Source: Streptomyces apocyni
Lineage (GTDB): Bacteria; Actinomycetota; Actinomycetes; Streptomycetales; Streptomycetaceae
Length of the DNA: 49,617 nucleotides
Assembly (NCBI RefSeq): GCF_009739465.1
Contig: NZ_WHOM01000037.1
Span: forward strand, 1 to 49,617
Reading direction: 5' to 3'
A program made the position numbers and the translations under genes. Shown one piece after another: positions 35,083 to 43,803 of the stretch. Positions within the stretch are counted from its first letter, which is position 1. Every line of letters starts with the position of its first letter. The notes under the pieces were generated by a model, which was given only the letters and a program-made list of their open reading frames with translations, was not told the DNA's origin and searched no databases.

Positions 35083-35821
35083 TCTCGAGGATCTTCTCCC
35101 GCATCGCGTAGACCACGGCCTCCATCCTGGAGTGCAACTGCAACTTCTCCAGGATGTTGCGCACATGGTTCTTCACGGTGTTCTCGGAGATGAACAACTC
35201 CTTGGCGATGTCCCGGTTGTTCATCCCGGTGGCGACCAGCTTGAGCACTTCGAGCTCCCGGTCGGTCAGCCGGGGTGCCGGGACCAGCCGCCGCTCGTCC
35301 GTCCGCTGGATCATGGATTTGAACTCGGTCAGCAGCTTGGACGCCATCGAGGGGCTGATCTGTGACTGGCCGTCGGCCACCGCCCGGATCGCGGTGCTCA
35401 CCTCGTCGGTGGAGATCTCCTTGAGGAGGTAGCCCGTGGCGCCGGCTTTGATCGCGTCGTAGAGGTCGGCCTCCTCGTCGCTGATCGTCAGCATGATGAT
35501 CTTCGCGCTGGGGGCCACCTCCTTGATGGAGGTGCAGGCCTCGATGCCGCCCCGCTTCGGCATCCGGACATCCATCAGCACGATGTCAGGCAGCAGGTCC
35601 GCGGCCTTGTCGACGGCCTCCGCGCCATCACCCGCCTCCCCGACGACCTGGATGTCCTCCTCCTGCGCCAGGACGATCTCCAGGCCGCGGCGGAAGAGCG
35701 CGTGATCGTCCACCACAAGGACCCTGATGGGTTCCTTGCGGGCAGCGCCCGTATCCGCGTCGATGCCGACGACGCCATCGCTGGCACCCCCGTCACGCAG
35801 CGGTCCGAAAGTGTCCGCCAT
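35075..35821 (-). CDS. Response regulator, NarL/FixJ (LuxR-type HTH) family, orphan
   Basis: A 248-aa two-component DNA-binding regulator. Receiver domain about residues 31-150: acidic pocket DD38-39, phosphoacceptor Asp84 in IVLMDVRMPKRGG, then TISD and Lys in YLLKEIS. The LuxR-type helix-turn-helix occupies about 184-245 (LTDRELEVLKLVATGMNNRDIAKELFISENTVKNHVRNILEKL). The ATG at 35821 has a very strong GGGGGAGGAA ribosome site. An about 30-residue N-terminal extension precedes the receiver. No histidine kinase gene is nearby, so its sensor is elsewhere or it acts without one. It sits downstream of hpf, separated by a terminator. Confidence 0.93.
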   Translation of the reverse strand: MADTFGPLRDGGASDGVVGIDADTGAARKEPIRVLVVDDHALFRRGLEIVLAQEEDIQVVGEAGDGAEAVDKAADLLPDIVLMDVRMPKRGGIEACTSIKEVAPSAKIIMLTISDEEADLYDAIKAGATGYLLKEISTDEVSTAIRAVADGQSQISPSMASKLLTEFKSMIQRTDERRLVPAPRLTDRELEVLKLVATGMNNRDIAKELFISENTVKNHVRNILEKLQLHSRMEAVVYAMREKILEIR

Positions 35822-35952
35822 CGTTCCTCCCCCTGAAAGCCGTGGCCTGTGGTCGGTGCCGCGCCAACCCACGGCGAGAGCACCTGGGTTGGCCTGCGGG
35901 GCCATGATTTCATGCCCGGGCGACAATGCGGCCCGCGCAGCGGCGGCACGGG

Positions 35953-35990
35953 GGTGCCCCTGGGGGGCGCGGACGCACTCCAGGGGCACC
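35953..35990 (-). terminator. Terminator-like hairpin after hpf
   Basis: Perfect 11-bp inverted repeat GGTGCCCCTGG (35953-35963) and CCAGGGGCACC (35980-35990) with a 16-nt loop, 37 nt beyond the hpf stop and upstream of the response regulator's ribosome site. With a small bulge the stem can extend by CAC/GTG. Confidence 0.75.
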
Positions 35991-36027
35991 GTGCGCGGCC
36001 TAAGAGCCTGTCCTCGGGGGAACCGGA

Positions 36028-36726
36028 TCAGCCGCCGAGCGCACCGCCGGGACCGGCCGACTCCGTCGATTCAGCCACCACCATGGGGTCCGTGGTGAGG
36101 TGGAGGACGCCGTAGTCGTAGGCGTGGCGCCGATAGACGACGCTGGGTTCCTTGGTTTCGGAGTCGACGAACAGATAGAAGTCGTGCCCGACCAGCTCCA
36201 TCTCGTAGAGCGCCTGGTCAAGCGACATGGGGGCGGCGACGTGCGTCTTCTCGCGCACCACGAGTGGTCCGTCGCCCTGCACCTCGAGAGAGCCGATCTT
36301 CTTGACCGGGATGCTCTCGGAGGCGTCGTCACCGCTCGGCGCGCCGTTCCCGTTGAGGTACGCCACCCCTGGGACACGGTCGGCGACCTCAGCCGCCGGG
36401 ATACGGCCTGTGCCGCGTCGGCTGGCGCGCTTACTGTGCTGCTTACGCAGCCGCGCCTCCAGCTTTTCGTGGGCCAGGTCGAGTGCCGCATACGGGTCAC
36501 TGGCCGAGGCCTCCGCGCGGATCACCGGACCACGCGAGCGGAGCGTGATCTCCACTCGGTCGGAACGGTCGGCCTGACGCGGGTTCGGCTCCTTGGACAC
36601 CTCGACGTCGAGGCTGATCACCTTGCCATCGAGCTTCTGGATCTTGTCCAGCTTCAGCTTCTCGGCCACGTGCTTGCGGAACCGCTCGGGCACCTCTGTC
36701 TTGTGGCCCTTGACGACGATGTCCAC
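36028..36726 (-). CDS. hpf: Ribosome hibernation promoting factor, long form
   Basis: A 232-aa protein that binds idle 70S ribosomes and promotes 100S dimers in stationary or stressed cells. The GTG at 36726 follows GGAG at about 7 nt and gives the classic N-terminus DIVVKGHKTEVPERFRKHVAEKL. The N-terminal domain (about 1-105, S30AE fold) includes VEITLRSRGPVIRAEASASDPYAALDLAHEKLEARLRK. After a linker, the C-terminal dimerisation domain (about 170-222) reads APMSLDQALYEMELVGHDFYLFVDSETKEPSVVYRRHAYDYGVLHL. The frame stays open upstream to 36939 but that stretch lacks conservation-like features. It has its own upstream region and terminator. Confidence 0.95.
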   Translation of the reverse strand: MDIVVKGHKTEVPERFRKHVAEKLKLDKIQKLDGKVISLDVEVSKEPNPRQADRSDRVEITLRSRGPVIRAEASASDPYAALDLAHEKLEARLRKQHSKRASRRGTGRIPAAEVADRVPGVAYLNGNGAPSGDDASESIPVKKIGSLEVQGDGPLVVREKTHVAAPMSLDQALYEMELVGHDFYLFVDSETKEPSVVYRRHAYDYGVLHLTTDPMVVAESTESAGPGGALGG

Positions 36727-37051
36727 GCAGAACTCCGTTCCCGGATCGCTCCGCACCACGGGCGGAGCATCTCCCTCTTGCACCAGACTCCGGTATGCCC
36801 GGAGCCTTCGGACTCGGTGACTTCCACCTCCTCCTCCCCCACGAACAAGATCTCCACCCCACCAGCCCGGGTGATTGCGGAAAACCACAGTGCAGCCCAA
36901 GGCTCGGCATTCCGATATGCGAGGGACAGCGTCCGCCATTCCTCACAACCGAACATATCTCGCCCTGACGGATGCCGTCACCCTCTACCGCCGCTAACCT
37001 CCATTCAGGTGCTCAGACATCCTCACTACCTGCAACGATGCAAGTTCTCGG
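36727..37051. other. Upstream region of hpf, between comF-like gene and hpf
   Basis: 325 nt without a gene, noticeably less GC-rich than its surroundings (especially 36880-37080). It must hold the hpf promoter, transcribed on the minus strand. I checked for housekeeping and SigR-type (GGAAT, about 18 nt, GTT) elements; GGAAT occurs twice on the minus strand but without a correctly spaced GTT. No terminator for the comF-like gene was recognised. Confidence 0.4.
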
Positions 37052-37783
37052 TCAGTTCCAGTTTATTTCGAAAGAATCCGGCGATGCTGCCACCACGGCA
37101 GCGTTCGTTCGACTCATTCCGTGCGGCCCCCGGAGTTCTTCCCTGCCCGTGGCACCCAATGCCCGTGCCCCTTCCCGCAGCGAAGCGCCCGTCGTCATCA
37201 GATCGTCCACCAGCACCACCCGGTGCCCGGCGAGCAGCCGTCCGGCGCCCGCCGCCGTCTCCAGCGCCCCGCTGAGGTTCGCCAGCCGCTGCCGTGCGGA
37301 CAGACCCGACTGATCCGCCACCGGGCGCCGTTGACGCAGCGCCGGGAGCATCCGCACCGGCAGACCCGCGCGCCGCAGCTCCCGCGCTGCCGCCAGCGCG
37401 ATCCGCCGGGTCGGGTCATGCCCGCGCGCGGCCACGGCACGCCGTGCCGACGGCACGGGCACCAAGAGCAGCGGCCCGTCCAGACCGCCACCCGACAGCC
37501 CGGCGCGCACCGCCCCCGCCAGCGCGGCGCCCAGGACCCCAGCGAGCCCGAGCGCACCCCGCTCCTTGTGCGCGAGCAGCACGGCCCGTACCGCGTCCTC
37601 GTAGCGGGCGGCGGCGTGCACTACGGGCAGTCCGGGCGGCTCGGGTACCGGGCGCACCCGGTGCGCCGACGCACCACACAGGGCCGCGCGGCAGCCTGCG
37701 CACAGCGTCGTACGTGGCCGCCCGCAACCCGCGCAGTCGGCCGGAAATACCAGGTCGGCGAAGTCCCGCCAGCACCCCCGCAT
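37052..37783 (-). CDS. ComF family phosphoribosyltransferase-like protein
   Basis: A 243-aa protein related to competence factor ComF. The N-terminus has a four-cysteine zinc ribbon (CAGCGRPRTTLCAGC), followed by a phosphoribosyltransferase-type fold ending in the PRPP-binding signature RVVLVDDLMTTGASLREGARAL. In transformable bacteria ComF aids single-strand DNA uptake; its role in Streptomyces is not known. The ATG at 37783 (RGCWRDFADLVFPADC) is preferred over a GTG at 37819. The last about 35 residues after the fold are unusual. It lies 87 nt downstream of lpqB on the same strand and may belong to that operon. Confidence 0.88.
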   Translation of the reverse strand: MRGCWRDFADLVFPADCAGCGRPRTTLCAGCRAALCGASAHRVRPVPEPPGLPVVHAAARYEDAVRAVLLAHKERGALGLAGVLGAALAGAVRAGLSGGGLDGPLLLVPVPSARRAVAARGHDPTRRIALAAARELRRAGLPVRMLPALRQRRPVADQSGLSARQRLANLSGALETAAGAGRLLAGHRVVLVDDLMTTGASLREGARALGATGREELRGPHGMSRTNAAVVAASPDSFEINWN

Positions 37784-37870
37784 AGCTCTACTGTGCCCAT
37801 ACGGGCGCCGCCCCGCCACCCCTGTGGAAAACTCGGCGGAAGCGAGCCCCGCAGGACCATACGATGCCGG

Positions 37871-39733
37871 TCAGCCCGGATACACCGGTGCCGATCCGTC
37901 CTTGACCACGGTGCGCCAGTTGGCCCCCGATGGCAGCCGCACGATGCCGTCCTCGGAACTGGCGACCAGCGGCAGCCGGTCGTCCTCGGACGCCGCGATC
38001 CCGGTCACCGCGGTCAGCCCGGGCAGCGCCGTGCCCGACGACTCCGACCCATCGCTCTGTACGTACCGCACCTGCTGGACCCCGCCGGACTCCTTGCCCG
38101 CCACCACCAGTCGGCTGCCACCCGCCCAGGAGATGGCGGTGACCTCCTCCATCTGCGGTGCGGCCTTGCGGAGTTCACGGATCGCGACCTCGGGGTGCTC
38201 GGCCGTCCCCGCGCGCTCCACGCGTCCGATCCGCAGCGAGGTCCTGCCCTCCTTCTCGACCAGCAGCGCCACCCGCACGCCGTCCGCCGTGACCCGAACC
38301 GAGGTGACGCGGCCACCACCCAGCCCAGCGACCTTCACCTCCACGGGCTCCCCCTCGCCCTGGCCTAGCCACAGCAGCCGCGGATTGTCCGGATCCCGGT
38401 CGGCCACCCACAGGTCACCCCGCCCGTCCCAGCTGGGCGCCGTCAGCCGGTTCTCCGCCTCTCCCTTGCCCGCGCTGCGCACCTTCGTCTCCTGCAGCGC
38501 CCCACCGGGCAGCAGCGGCCCGACGAAGAGCATCCGCCCCCCGGCGGACACCCCGGCCGCGCGGTCCTCATCGCGCGACACCGCGGCCGTGCTCAACTCC
38601 TGCTCACCACTGCCCAGCGCGCCCGGCACCGGCTCTGGGGCGCCCTCGGTCTTGGGCAGGCGCACCAGCCGGTGCTCGACATCGATGAAGTACTGGTAGC
38701 TGGGCGAGTCCGCCGTGCGATGCGGGGAGATGGCTTCAGCCTCGTCGGCGTTCAGGGCACACAACGCCTCGCCGTTCGCGTTCTGAAACTCCACCTGCTC
38801 GACGCCCGACGGGATCACGTCCTTCAGGGTGAAGAACAGCTGGGCGGCCATCCGTGAGCACTGGCTTGGGCTGACCCTGTCGGCACGCTCGTTCAACGGC
38901 ACCCGCAGCCGGTTCCGGTCGTCGGGCGCGAGCGCCTTGGTGCCCTTCTTCAGCGCCGTACCGGTGGGGAAGCGGGACACCACCACCGGGTTCAGCCAGT
39001 TGGTCGGCCCTTCGAGCAGCGACCTGACCGTCTCGGTCACCGGGTCCGACCAGCGGCGCATATAGACCGGGTCAGCAACCAGCCGCGGCTCGTGCGTCGC
39101 GGAACCATCGGACGAGGACCGCGCCGCGAAGTAGTACTTGTTGACACCCTGGTAGGACCGCTGGAAGTCCGACTCACCGAGCACCACGCCCGCCGGAAGC
39201 CGGTCGATGCGCCACTGGTCGTTCTTCTGCCGGGTCAGGTGCATGGTCTCGGAGTACGCCCCCTCCTCTGGCTGGTACGCGTGCTGCTCGTTCACCGTGG
39301 CGACCCTGCGGCCGGCCAGCGCGTAGGTGAAGCCGCGCCCGTCGCTGTCCCGGCTCGCCCGGTCGTGATCCGTGTTCGGTCCGTCGGCGAGCACCGTGGT
39401 GGACAGGCCAGGCCGCCAGCGCTGATCCGCCTTCTTGGTCAGATACTTGCGCGCCGTCGAGTACTGCGGATCATCGCTGCTCAGCGCCTCGAGGAAGCCT
39501 TCGATGATCTCCGAGGGTGGTGCGCCCTCGCGGGGCGGCACCGCGAACACCCGCATCTGCGGCTGCTTGGCAGAGACGTCGACGGGCTCCACGCCCCCGT
39601 TGTCAGGCATCGACACGCATCCGGTGACCAGCAGCCCGCCGCAGCCGAGGAGGGCCCCCATGCGCAGCGGACGTGCTCGAAGCCAGCCAGGTCGGCCTCG
39701 GTCAGCGCCCACGGCTCCGCTCCTTTTCGGCAT
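37871..39733 (-). CDS. lpqB: Lipoprotein LpqB, partner of MtrA-MtrB
   Basis: A 620-aa surface lipoprotein that modulates the MtrB sensor kinase. The start ATG at 39733 overlaps the end of mtrB by 32 nt and has AGGGG nearby. A basic N-terminus and hydrophobic stretch lead to the lipobox LVTGC (Cys39). Next comes a GerMN-type domain (about 150-370, including PVTETVRSLLEGPTNWLNPVVVSRFPTGTAL). A predicted beta-propeller LpqB C-terminal domain follows, with repeated strands such as DLWVADRDPDNPRLLWLGQGEGEPV and TAISWAGGSRLVVAGKESGGVQQV. Length matches other Streptomyces LpqB proteins. The order mtrA-mtrB-lpqB is the conserved actinobacterial arrangement. Confidence 0.95.
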   Translation of the reverse strand: MPKRSGAVGADRGRPGWLRARPLRMGALLGCGGLLVTGCVSMPDNGGVEPVDVSAKQPQMRVFAVPPREGAPPSEIIEGFLEALSSDDPQYSTARKYLTKKADQRWRPGLSTTVLADGPNTDHDRASRDSDGRGFTYALAGRRVATVNEQHAYQPEEGAYSETMHLTRQKNDQWRIDRLPAGVVLGESDFQRSYQGVNKYYFAARSSSDGSATHEPRLVADPVYMRRWSDPVTETVRSLLEGPTNWLNPVVVSRFPTGTALKKGTKALAPDDRNRLRVPLNERADRVSPSQCSRMAAQLFFTLKDVIPSGVEQVEFQNANGEALCALNADEAEAISPHRTADSPSYQYFIDVEHRLVRLPKTEGAPEPVPGALGSGEQELSTAAVSRDEDRAAGVSAGGRMLFVGPLLPGGALQETKVRSAGKGEAENRLTAPSWDGRGDLWVADRDPDNPRLLWLGQGEGEPVEVKVAGLGGGRVTSVRVTADGVRVALLVEKEGRTSLRIGRVERAGTAEHPEVAIRELRKAAPQMEEVTAISWAGGSRLVVAGKESGGVQQVRYVQSDGSESSGTALPGLTAVTGIAASEDDRLPLVASSEDGIVRLPSGANWRTVVKDGSAPVYPG

Positions 39734-41813
39734 CCCTGCCCCTGTCCCCGTCCCCGTGCCTGTCACTCCCTCGGTCGCCCGCGCCGTCGCGTACACGGTC
39801 CTGCGATACGTCGGGCACATCGCTCTCCCCCGGAGCGGCCCCCGTCGGCGCGGGACGCGGCACGACTCGCGCACCGCTGCCGGGCAGCGCGGTCGGGTCA
39901 GCCGACGGCGGCGCGGACCGGGAGCCACCCGGGACGCCAGGCAACGGCGGCGATACCCGCCCCAGCGAAACCTGGGCCGGCACCGTGGCCTGCTTGTTCG
40001 CCCCACCCAGCGGGAGCCCGGCGTCGCTCAGTCCGCGGTTGCGGCGCGAATCCTCGGGTTCCAGCGGTATCGGGGAGCCGCGCAGCGCCTCATCCGCCGT
40101 ACGCGGCAGCGTGAGCCGGAACTGCGAACCGCCGCCCGGCTCGCCCCATGCCTGCAGCCAGCCGCCGTGCAGCCGCGCGTCCTCCAGGGCGATCGACAGC
40201 CCCAGGCCGGTGCCACCGGTGGTACGCGCGCGTGCCGGGTCGGCCCGCCAGAAGCGGTTGAACACCCTGGTCGCCTCACCGGGCTTGAGACCTACGCCGT
40301 AGTCGCGCACCGCGACCGCCACGGCGCCCCCTGCCGACGCGAGATGGACCACCACGTCCTTGCCGTCGCCGTGTTCCACGGCGTTGACCACCAGATTGCG
40401 CAGCACTCGCTCCACGCGCCGGGCGTCCGCCTCCGCGACCACCGGCTGCTGGTCCCCGATGATCCGAATCCGGCTGCCCTTACGCTCCGCGAGCGGTGCC
40501 GCGCCGTCGACCACCCGGCGAACCACCTCCCGCAGGTCTATCGCGTCGGCCTCCAGCGCCGCCGCACCCGCGTCGAACCGGCTGATCTCCAGCAGATCAG
40601 CGAGCAGCGACTCAAAACGATCCAGCTGATCAGCGAGCAGCTCGGCGGAGCGCCCGGTCACCGGGTCGAAGTCGGCCCGCGCCTCGTGGATGACGTCGGC
40701 CGCCATCCGCACGGTGGTCAGCGGCGTACGCAGCTCGTGTGAGACGTCCGAGACGAACCGCCGCTGCATCCGGGAGAGGTCCTCCAGCTGCTGGATCTTG
40801 AGCTGGAGGTTCTGCGCCATCTTGTTGAAGGCCTCACCGAGCCGTGCGATGTCGTCCTCACCGGTGACCTTCATCCGTTCCTGCAGGCGCCCGGCGGACA
40901 GCCGCTCGGCGATCCCGGCCGCCATCCGCACCGGTGTGACCACCTGGCGTACGACCAGCCACGCGATCGCCCCGAGCAGCACCACGACAAACAGCCCCGC
41001 GGTGGCCAGCGTCCCCTTGACCAGCCTGAGCGACTCCTCCTCCTGCGTCAGCGGGAAGAGGTAGTAGAGCTGGTACGAGTCACCGTTGACATCACTCAGC
41101 CGGGTACCGATGACCAGTCCTGCGTCCGACTGCTGCGAGCCGCTGTACACGATCCGCGAGAACTTCTGGTACGGGCCACGGTTCCGGTCGACCTGGTCGC
41201 GCAGCTCCTGCGGAACGCTCTGCTCCGTGGGGAACGGCGCCCCTGAGGCGCGCGGCGCCCGCTTGTTGCCAGCGTCCTCCCCGCCGGAGCTCAGCGCCAC
41301 CACATGGAACGCGCTCTGCCCCCCGCTGGCGAGCTCTTGCACCAGGTCGGACAGCCATACGTTCGGGTTCGCCTGCGCCACGCCACCGTCCGACGACGCT
41401 CCGTCCGACCGTTCGCCACCCGGCCGGTCGGCCTTGGCCTTCTCCCTGGCCACAACGAACCCGCCCTGGGCCTGGATCTGGGACGCCTTCTCCTTGGCGT
41501 CGAGCAGGCCGTTGCGCACCTGTCCGATGACAACGATCCCCAGCACCAGCACCACGCCGAGCGACATCAGCAGCGTGCCGGCGACCACCCGCAACTGGAT
41601 GTTGCGCCGCCACAGCCGCAGGACCGGCAGCAGCGGACGGCGCACCCAGCGGGTGAACAGCCTCAGCACCGGGCTGCCCTGCACCTCGTCCTGAAAGCGC
41701 AGCCCGCCGTCGAGAAGCCGCCCGAGCCGGGCTGTGCGCCCGGTCGGGCCCAGCGGCCGCTCCGGACGCTTCCCCGGCTCCCCGGGCGCCGCGGCGGCGC
41801 TGTCCTGGGACAC
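39702..41813 (-). CDS. mtrB: Sensor histidine kinase MtrB
   Basis: A 703-aa membrane histidine kinase that phosphorylates MtrA in control of cell-wall remodelling and development. The GTG at 41813 begins 1 nt after the mtrA stop (TGACGTG) with AGGA upstream, so translation is coupled; an in-frame GTG at 41846 inside mtrA is less likely. Layout: cytoplasmic N-terminus, first membrane segment (VVAGTLLMSLGVVLVLGIVVIGQV), extracytoplasmic sensor region, second membrane segment (TAGLFVVVLLGAIAWLVVRQVV), HAMP, dimerisation/phosphoacceptor SHELRTPLTTVRM (His359), then ATPase N, G1 and G2 boxes (NLVVNAVEHGDGKD, VRDYGVGL, TGGTGLGLSIA). The C-terminal about 110 residues are an Arg/Asp/Gly-rich extension that overlaps lpqB. 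Confidence 0.97.
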   Translation of the reverse strand: MSQDSAAAAPGEPGKRPERPLGPTGRTARLGRLLDGGLRFQDEVQGSPVLRLFTRWVRRPLLPVLRLWRRNIQLRVVAGTLLMSLGVVLVLGIVVIGQVRNGLLDAKEKASQIQAQGGFVVAREKAKADRPGGERSDGASSDGGVAQANPNVWLSDLVQELASGGQSAFHVVALSSGGEDAGNKRAPRASGAPFPTEQSVPQELRDQVDRNRGPYQKFSRIVYSGSQQSDAGLVIGTRLSDVNGDSYQLYYLFPLTQEEESLRLVKGTLATAGLFVVVLLGAIAWLVVRQVVTPVRMAAGIAERLSAGRLQERMKVTGEDDIARLGEAFNKMAQNLQLKIQQLEDLSRMQRRFVSDVSHELRTPLTTVRMAADVIHEARADFDPVTGRSAELLADQLDRFESLLADLLEISRFDAGAAALEADAIDLREVVRRVVDGAAPLAERKGSRIRIIGDQQPVVAEADARRVERVLRNLVVNAVEHGDGKDVVVHLASAGGAVAVAVRDYGVGLKPGEATRVFNRFWRADPARARTTGGTGLGLSIALEDARLHGGWLQAWGEPGGGSQFRLTLPRTADEALRGSPIPLEPEDSRRNRGLSDAGLPLGGANKQATVPAQVSLGRVSPPLPGVPGGSRSAPPSADPTALPGSGARVVPRPAPTGAAPGESDVPDVSQDRVRDGAGDRGSDRHGDGDRGRDAEKERSRGR

Positions 41814-41814
41814 G

Positions 41815-42504
41815 TCAGCTCGGTCCTGCCTTGTAACCGACGCCACGGACGGTCACGACGATCTCGGGTCGCTCCGGGTCCTTCTCGACCTTCGAGCGCA
41901 GCCGCTGCACATGCACGTTGACCAGCCGGGTGTCGGCCGCGTGCCGGTAGCCCCACACCTGCTCAAGCAGGACCTCGCGGGTGAACACCTGCCACGGCTT
42001 ACGGGCCAGCGCGACCAGCAGATCGAACTCCAGCGGAGTCAGCGCGATCGACTGACCGTCCCGCTTCACCGAGTGCCCGGCGACATCGATGACCAGGTCA
42101 CCTATGGCCAGCTGCTCCGGCGCGGGCTCCTCCGACCTGCGCAGCCGCGCACGGATACGGGCAACCAGCTCCTTTGGCTTGAACGGCTTGACGATGTAGT
42201 CATCGGCACCCGACTCGAGCCCGACCACCACATCCACGGTGTCACTCTTGGCGGTGAGCATGACGATCGGTACGCCGGACTCCGCCCTGATCAGGCGGCA
42301 TACCTCGATGCCGTCCCGACCGGGCAGCATGAGATCCAGCAGCACCAGATCCGGCTTGGTCTCCCGAAAGGCAGCCAGCGCCTTGTCGCCGTCCGCTACA
42401 AACGACGGCTCAAAACCCTCACCACGCAGCACAATCCCGAGCATCTCGGCCAGTGCGGTGTCGTCGTCGACGACAAGGACTCGTCCCTTCATAAACGACA
42501 TCAT
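41815..42504 (-). CDS. mtrA: DNA-binding response regulator MtrA
   Basis: A 229-aa OmpR/PhoB-family regulator, partner of MtrB, controlling cell-wall, development and antibiotic genes in actinobacteria. The receiver domain has the acidic cluster DDD13-15, phosphoacceptor Asp57 (LLDLMLPGRDG), Thr in MLTAKS and Lys in VKPFKPKEL. The winged-helix output domain includes LTPLEFDLLVALARKPWQVFTREVLLEQVWGYRHAADTRLVNVHVQRLRSKVE. Starts at 42504 (ATGATG) or at the internal ATG giving MKGRVLVV are both possible. It begins only 4 nt after the mtnA stop. A tandem direct repeat just upstream (42518-42537) resembles an MtrA site and suggests autoregulation. Confidence 0.96.
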   Translation of the reverse strand: MMSFMKGRVLVVDDDTALAEMLGIVLRGEGFEPSFVADGDKALAAFRETKPDLVLLDLMLPGRDGIEVCRLIRAESGVPIVMLTAKSDTVDVVVGLESGADDYIVKPFKPKELVARIRARLRRSEEPAPEQLAIGDLVIDVAGHSVKRDGQSIALTPLEFDLLVALARKPWQVFTREVLLEQVWGYRHAADTRLVNVHVQRLRSKVEKDPERPEIVVTVRGVGYKAGPS

Positions 42505-42508
42505 CCCA

Positions 42509-43663
42509 TTAGCTAATCGTTACCTGGCGTGACCTGGCACACAGCTCGGCTAGCGCCTCAGCTGTCACGGGCGAAACAACGCCCTCCTCAGTGACGATTG
42601 CGGTCACCAGTTCGGGCGGTGTCACATCGAACGCGGGGTTGTACGCCTGTGTGCCCAGCGGCGCCACCGGCACTCCCCCCACCACCTCCGCTCCGGCCCC
42701 CGCGACCGGAGAAAACGGCGCCATGAGTTCCGTCACCTCATGACCGTCCCGCTGTTCGACCTCGATCGCCGCTCCGTCCGGCGTCTCAGGGTCCACCGTC
42801 GTCAGGGGCGCGACGACGATCAACGGCACATGGTGGTACCTGGCCAGCACGGCGAGCGGATAGCTCCCCACCTTGTTGGCCACCGAACCATCGGCGGCGA
42901 TGCGGTCCGCGCCGATGAGTACAGCATCCACCTTCCCCGCCGCGAACAGCGACCCGGCGGCGTTGTCCGTCAGCAACGTGTACGCCATACCGCTGCGCGC
43001 GGCCTCGTACGCGGTCAGCCGCGCCCCCTGCAACAGCGGCCGCGTCTCGTCGACCCACAGCCGCCGCAGCTGCCCGGCCCGGTGCGCGGCAAGCGCCACC
43101 GCGAACGCCGTTCCCTCCCCTCCGGACACCAGCGCTCCGCTGTTGCAGTGCGTGAGCAGCCGGTGGCTGCCACCGGGCAGAAGCTCGTCGAGCAGCGCCA
43201 GCCCGTGCCGCGCCATAAGCCGACTGCCCTCGGCATCCTCCCGGTGCAGCGCCTTCGCCTCCGCCAGCGCCGCCCCAGCCGCCTGCTCCTGGTCCGCGCC
43301 GCCCGCGACCGCCGACTGGTACGCCGCGTGCGCCCGGCGCACCCCACGCCCGAGGTTCACCGCCGTGGGCCTGGCCGTGGCGAGCGCCCGCGCGGCCTCA
43401 TCCACGTCAAAGCCCCGCACGGCGGCGAGCGCGACGCCATACGCTCCGGCGATCCCCAGCAGCGGCGCGCCCCGCACGGCCAGACTCTGGATCGCCTGCA
43501 CCAGCGCCGGAGCGTCCGTACACACCAGCTCGACTTCCTCGGCGGGAAGCCTCCGCTGGTCAAGGAGGACCACCACCGGCCCCTCGGGGGGCTCATGCCA
43601 GCGGATCGAGGCGGTCTCCTGCGGTCCACCACCGCCGGGCGATTGTGCGTGCTGATCAGCCAT
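42509..43663 (-). CDS. mtnA: Methylthioribose-1-phosphate isomerase
   Basis: Converts 5-methylthioribose-1-phosphate to the ribulose form in the methionine salvage pathway. The 384-aa protein is of normal length for the eIF2B-related isomerase family. Catalytic residues known for MtnA are seen: Cys173 in LLTHCNSGAL and Asp253 in VLIGADRIAADGSVANKVGSYPLA. Other family blocks are SLAVRGAPLLGIAGAYGVALAA and RPTAVNLGRGVRR, and later WVDETRPLLQGARLTAYE. The start is the ATG at 43663. It is directly upstream of mtrA (4-nt gap) on the same strand, so transcription of the MtrAB-LpqB system probably includes this metabolic gene. Confidence 0.95.
   Translation of the reverse strand: MADQHAQSPGGGGPQETASIRWHEPPEGPVVVLLDQRRLPAEEVELVCTDAPALVQAIQSLAVRGAPLLGIAGAYGVALAAVRGFDVDEAARALATARPTAVNLGRGVRRAHAAYQSAVAGGADQEQAAGAALAEAKALHREDAEGSRLMARHGLALLDELLPGGSHRLLTHCNSGALVSGGEGTAFAVALAAHRAGQLRRLWVDETRPLLQGARLTAYEAARSGMAYTLLTDNAAGSLFAAGKVDAVLIGADRIAADGSVANKVGSYPLAVLARYHHVPLIVVAPLTTVDPETPDGAAIEVEQRDGHEVTELMAPFSPVAGAGAEVVGGVPVAPLGTQAYNPAFDVTPPELVTAIVTEEGVVSPVTAEALAELCARSRQVTIS
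42518..42537 (-). promoter_or_regulatory. Tandem 10-bp direct repeat, candidate MtrA-binding site
   Basis: On the minus strand the two units are CCAGGTCACG and CCAGGTAACG, one mismatch, back to back, so the GTCAC/GTAAC boxes are exactly 10 bp (one helical turn) apart. MtrA in actinobacteria is known to bind direct repeats of GTCAC/GTAAC type. The site sits in the last codons of mtnA, 14 nt before mtrA. Confidence 0.5.
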
Positions 43664-43803
43664 CCGCCCAGTCTGCCCCCTACCTCACGGACAATTGAAG
43701 GCGCGTAGGCCATGCAGCGCCTGGTCCACGGGCAGGCGCACCGTGACACGATGGCCCCCAACCTGCCGCCGCGACCGCGGTCGGGCACCGTGAAGGAGCG
43801 ACG

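Noticed and set aside
36727..36939. N-terminal extension of hpf
   Set aside because: The extended frame has no ribosome site, and the GTG at 36726 gives the family-typical N-terminus with GGAG at correct distance.
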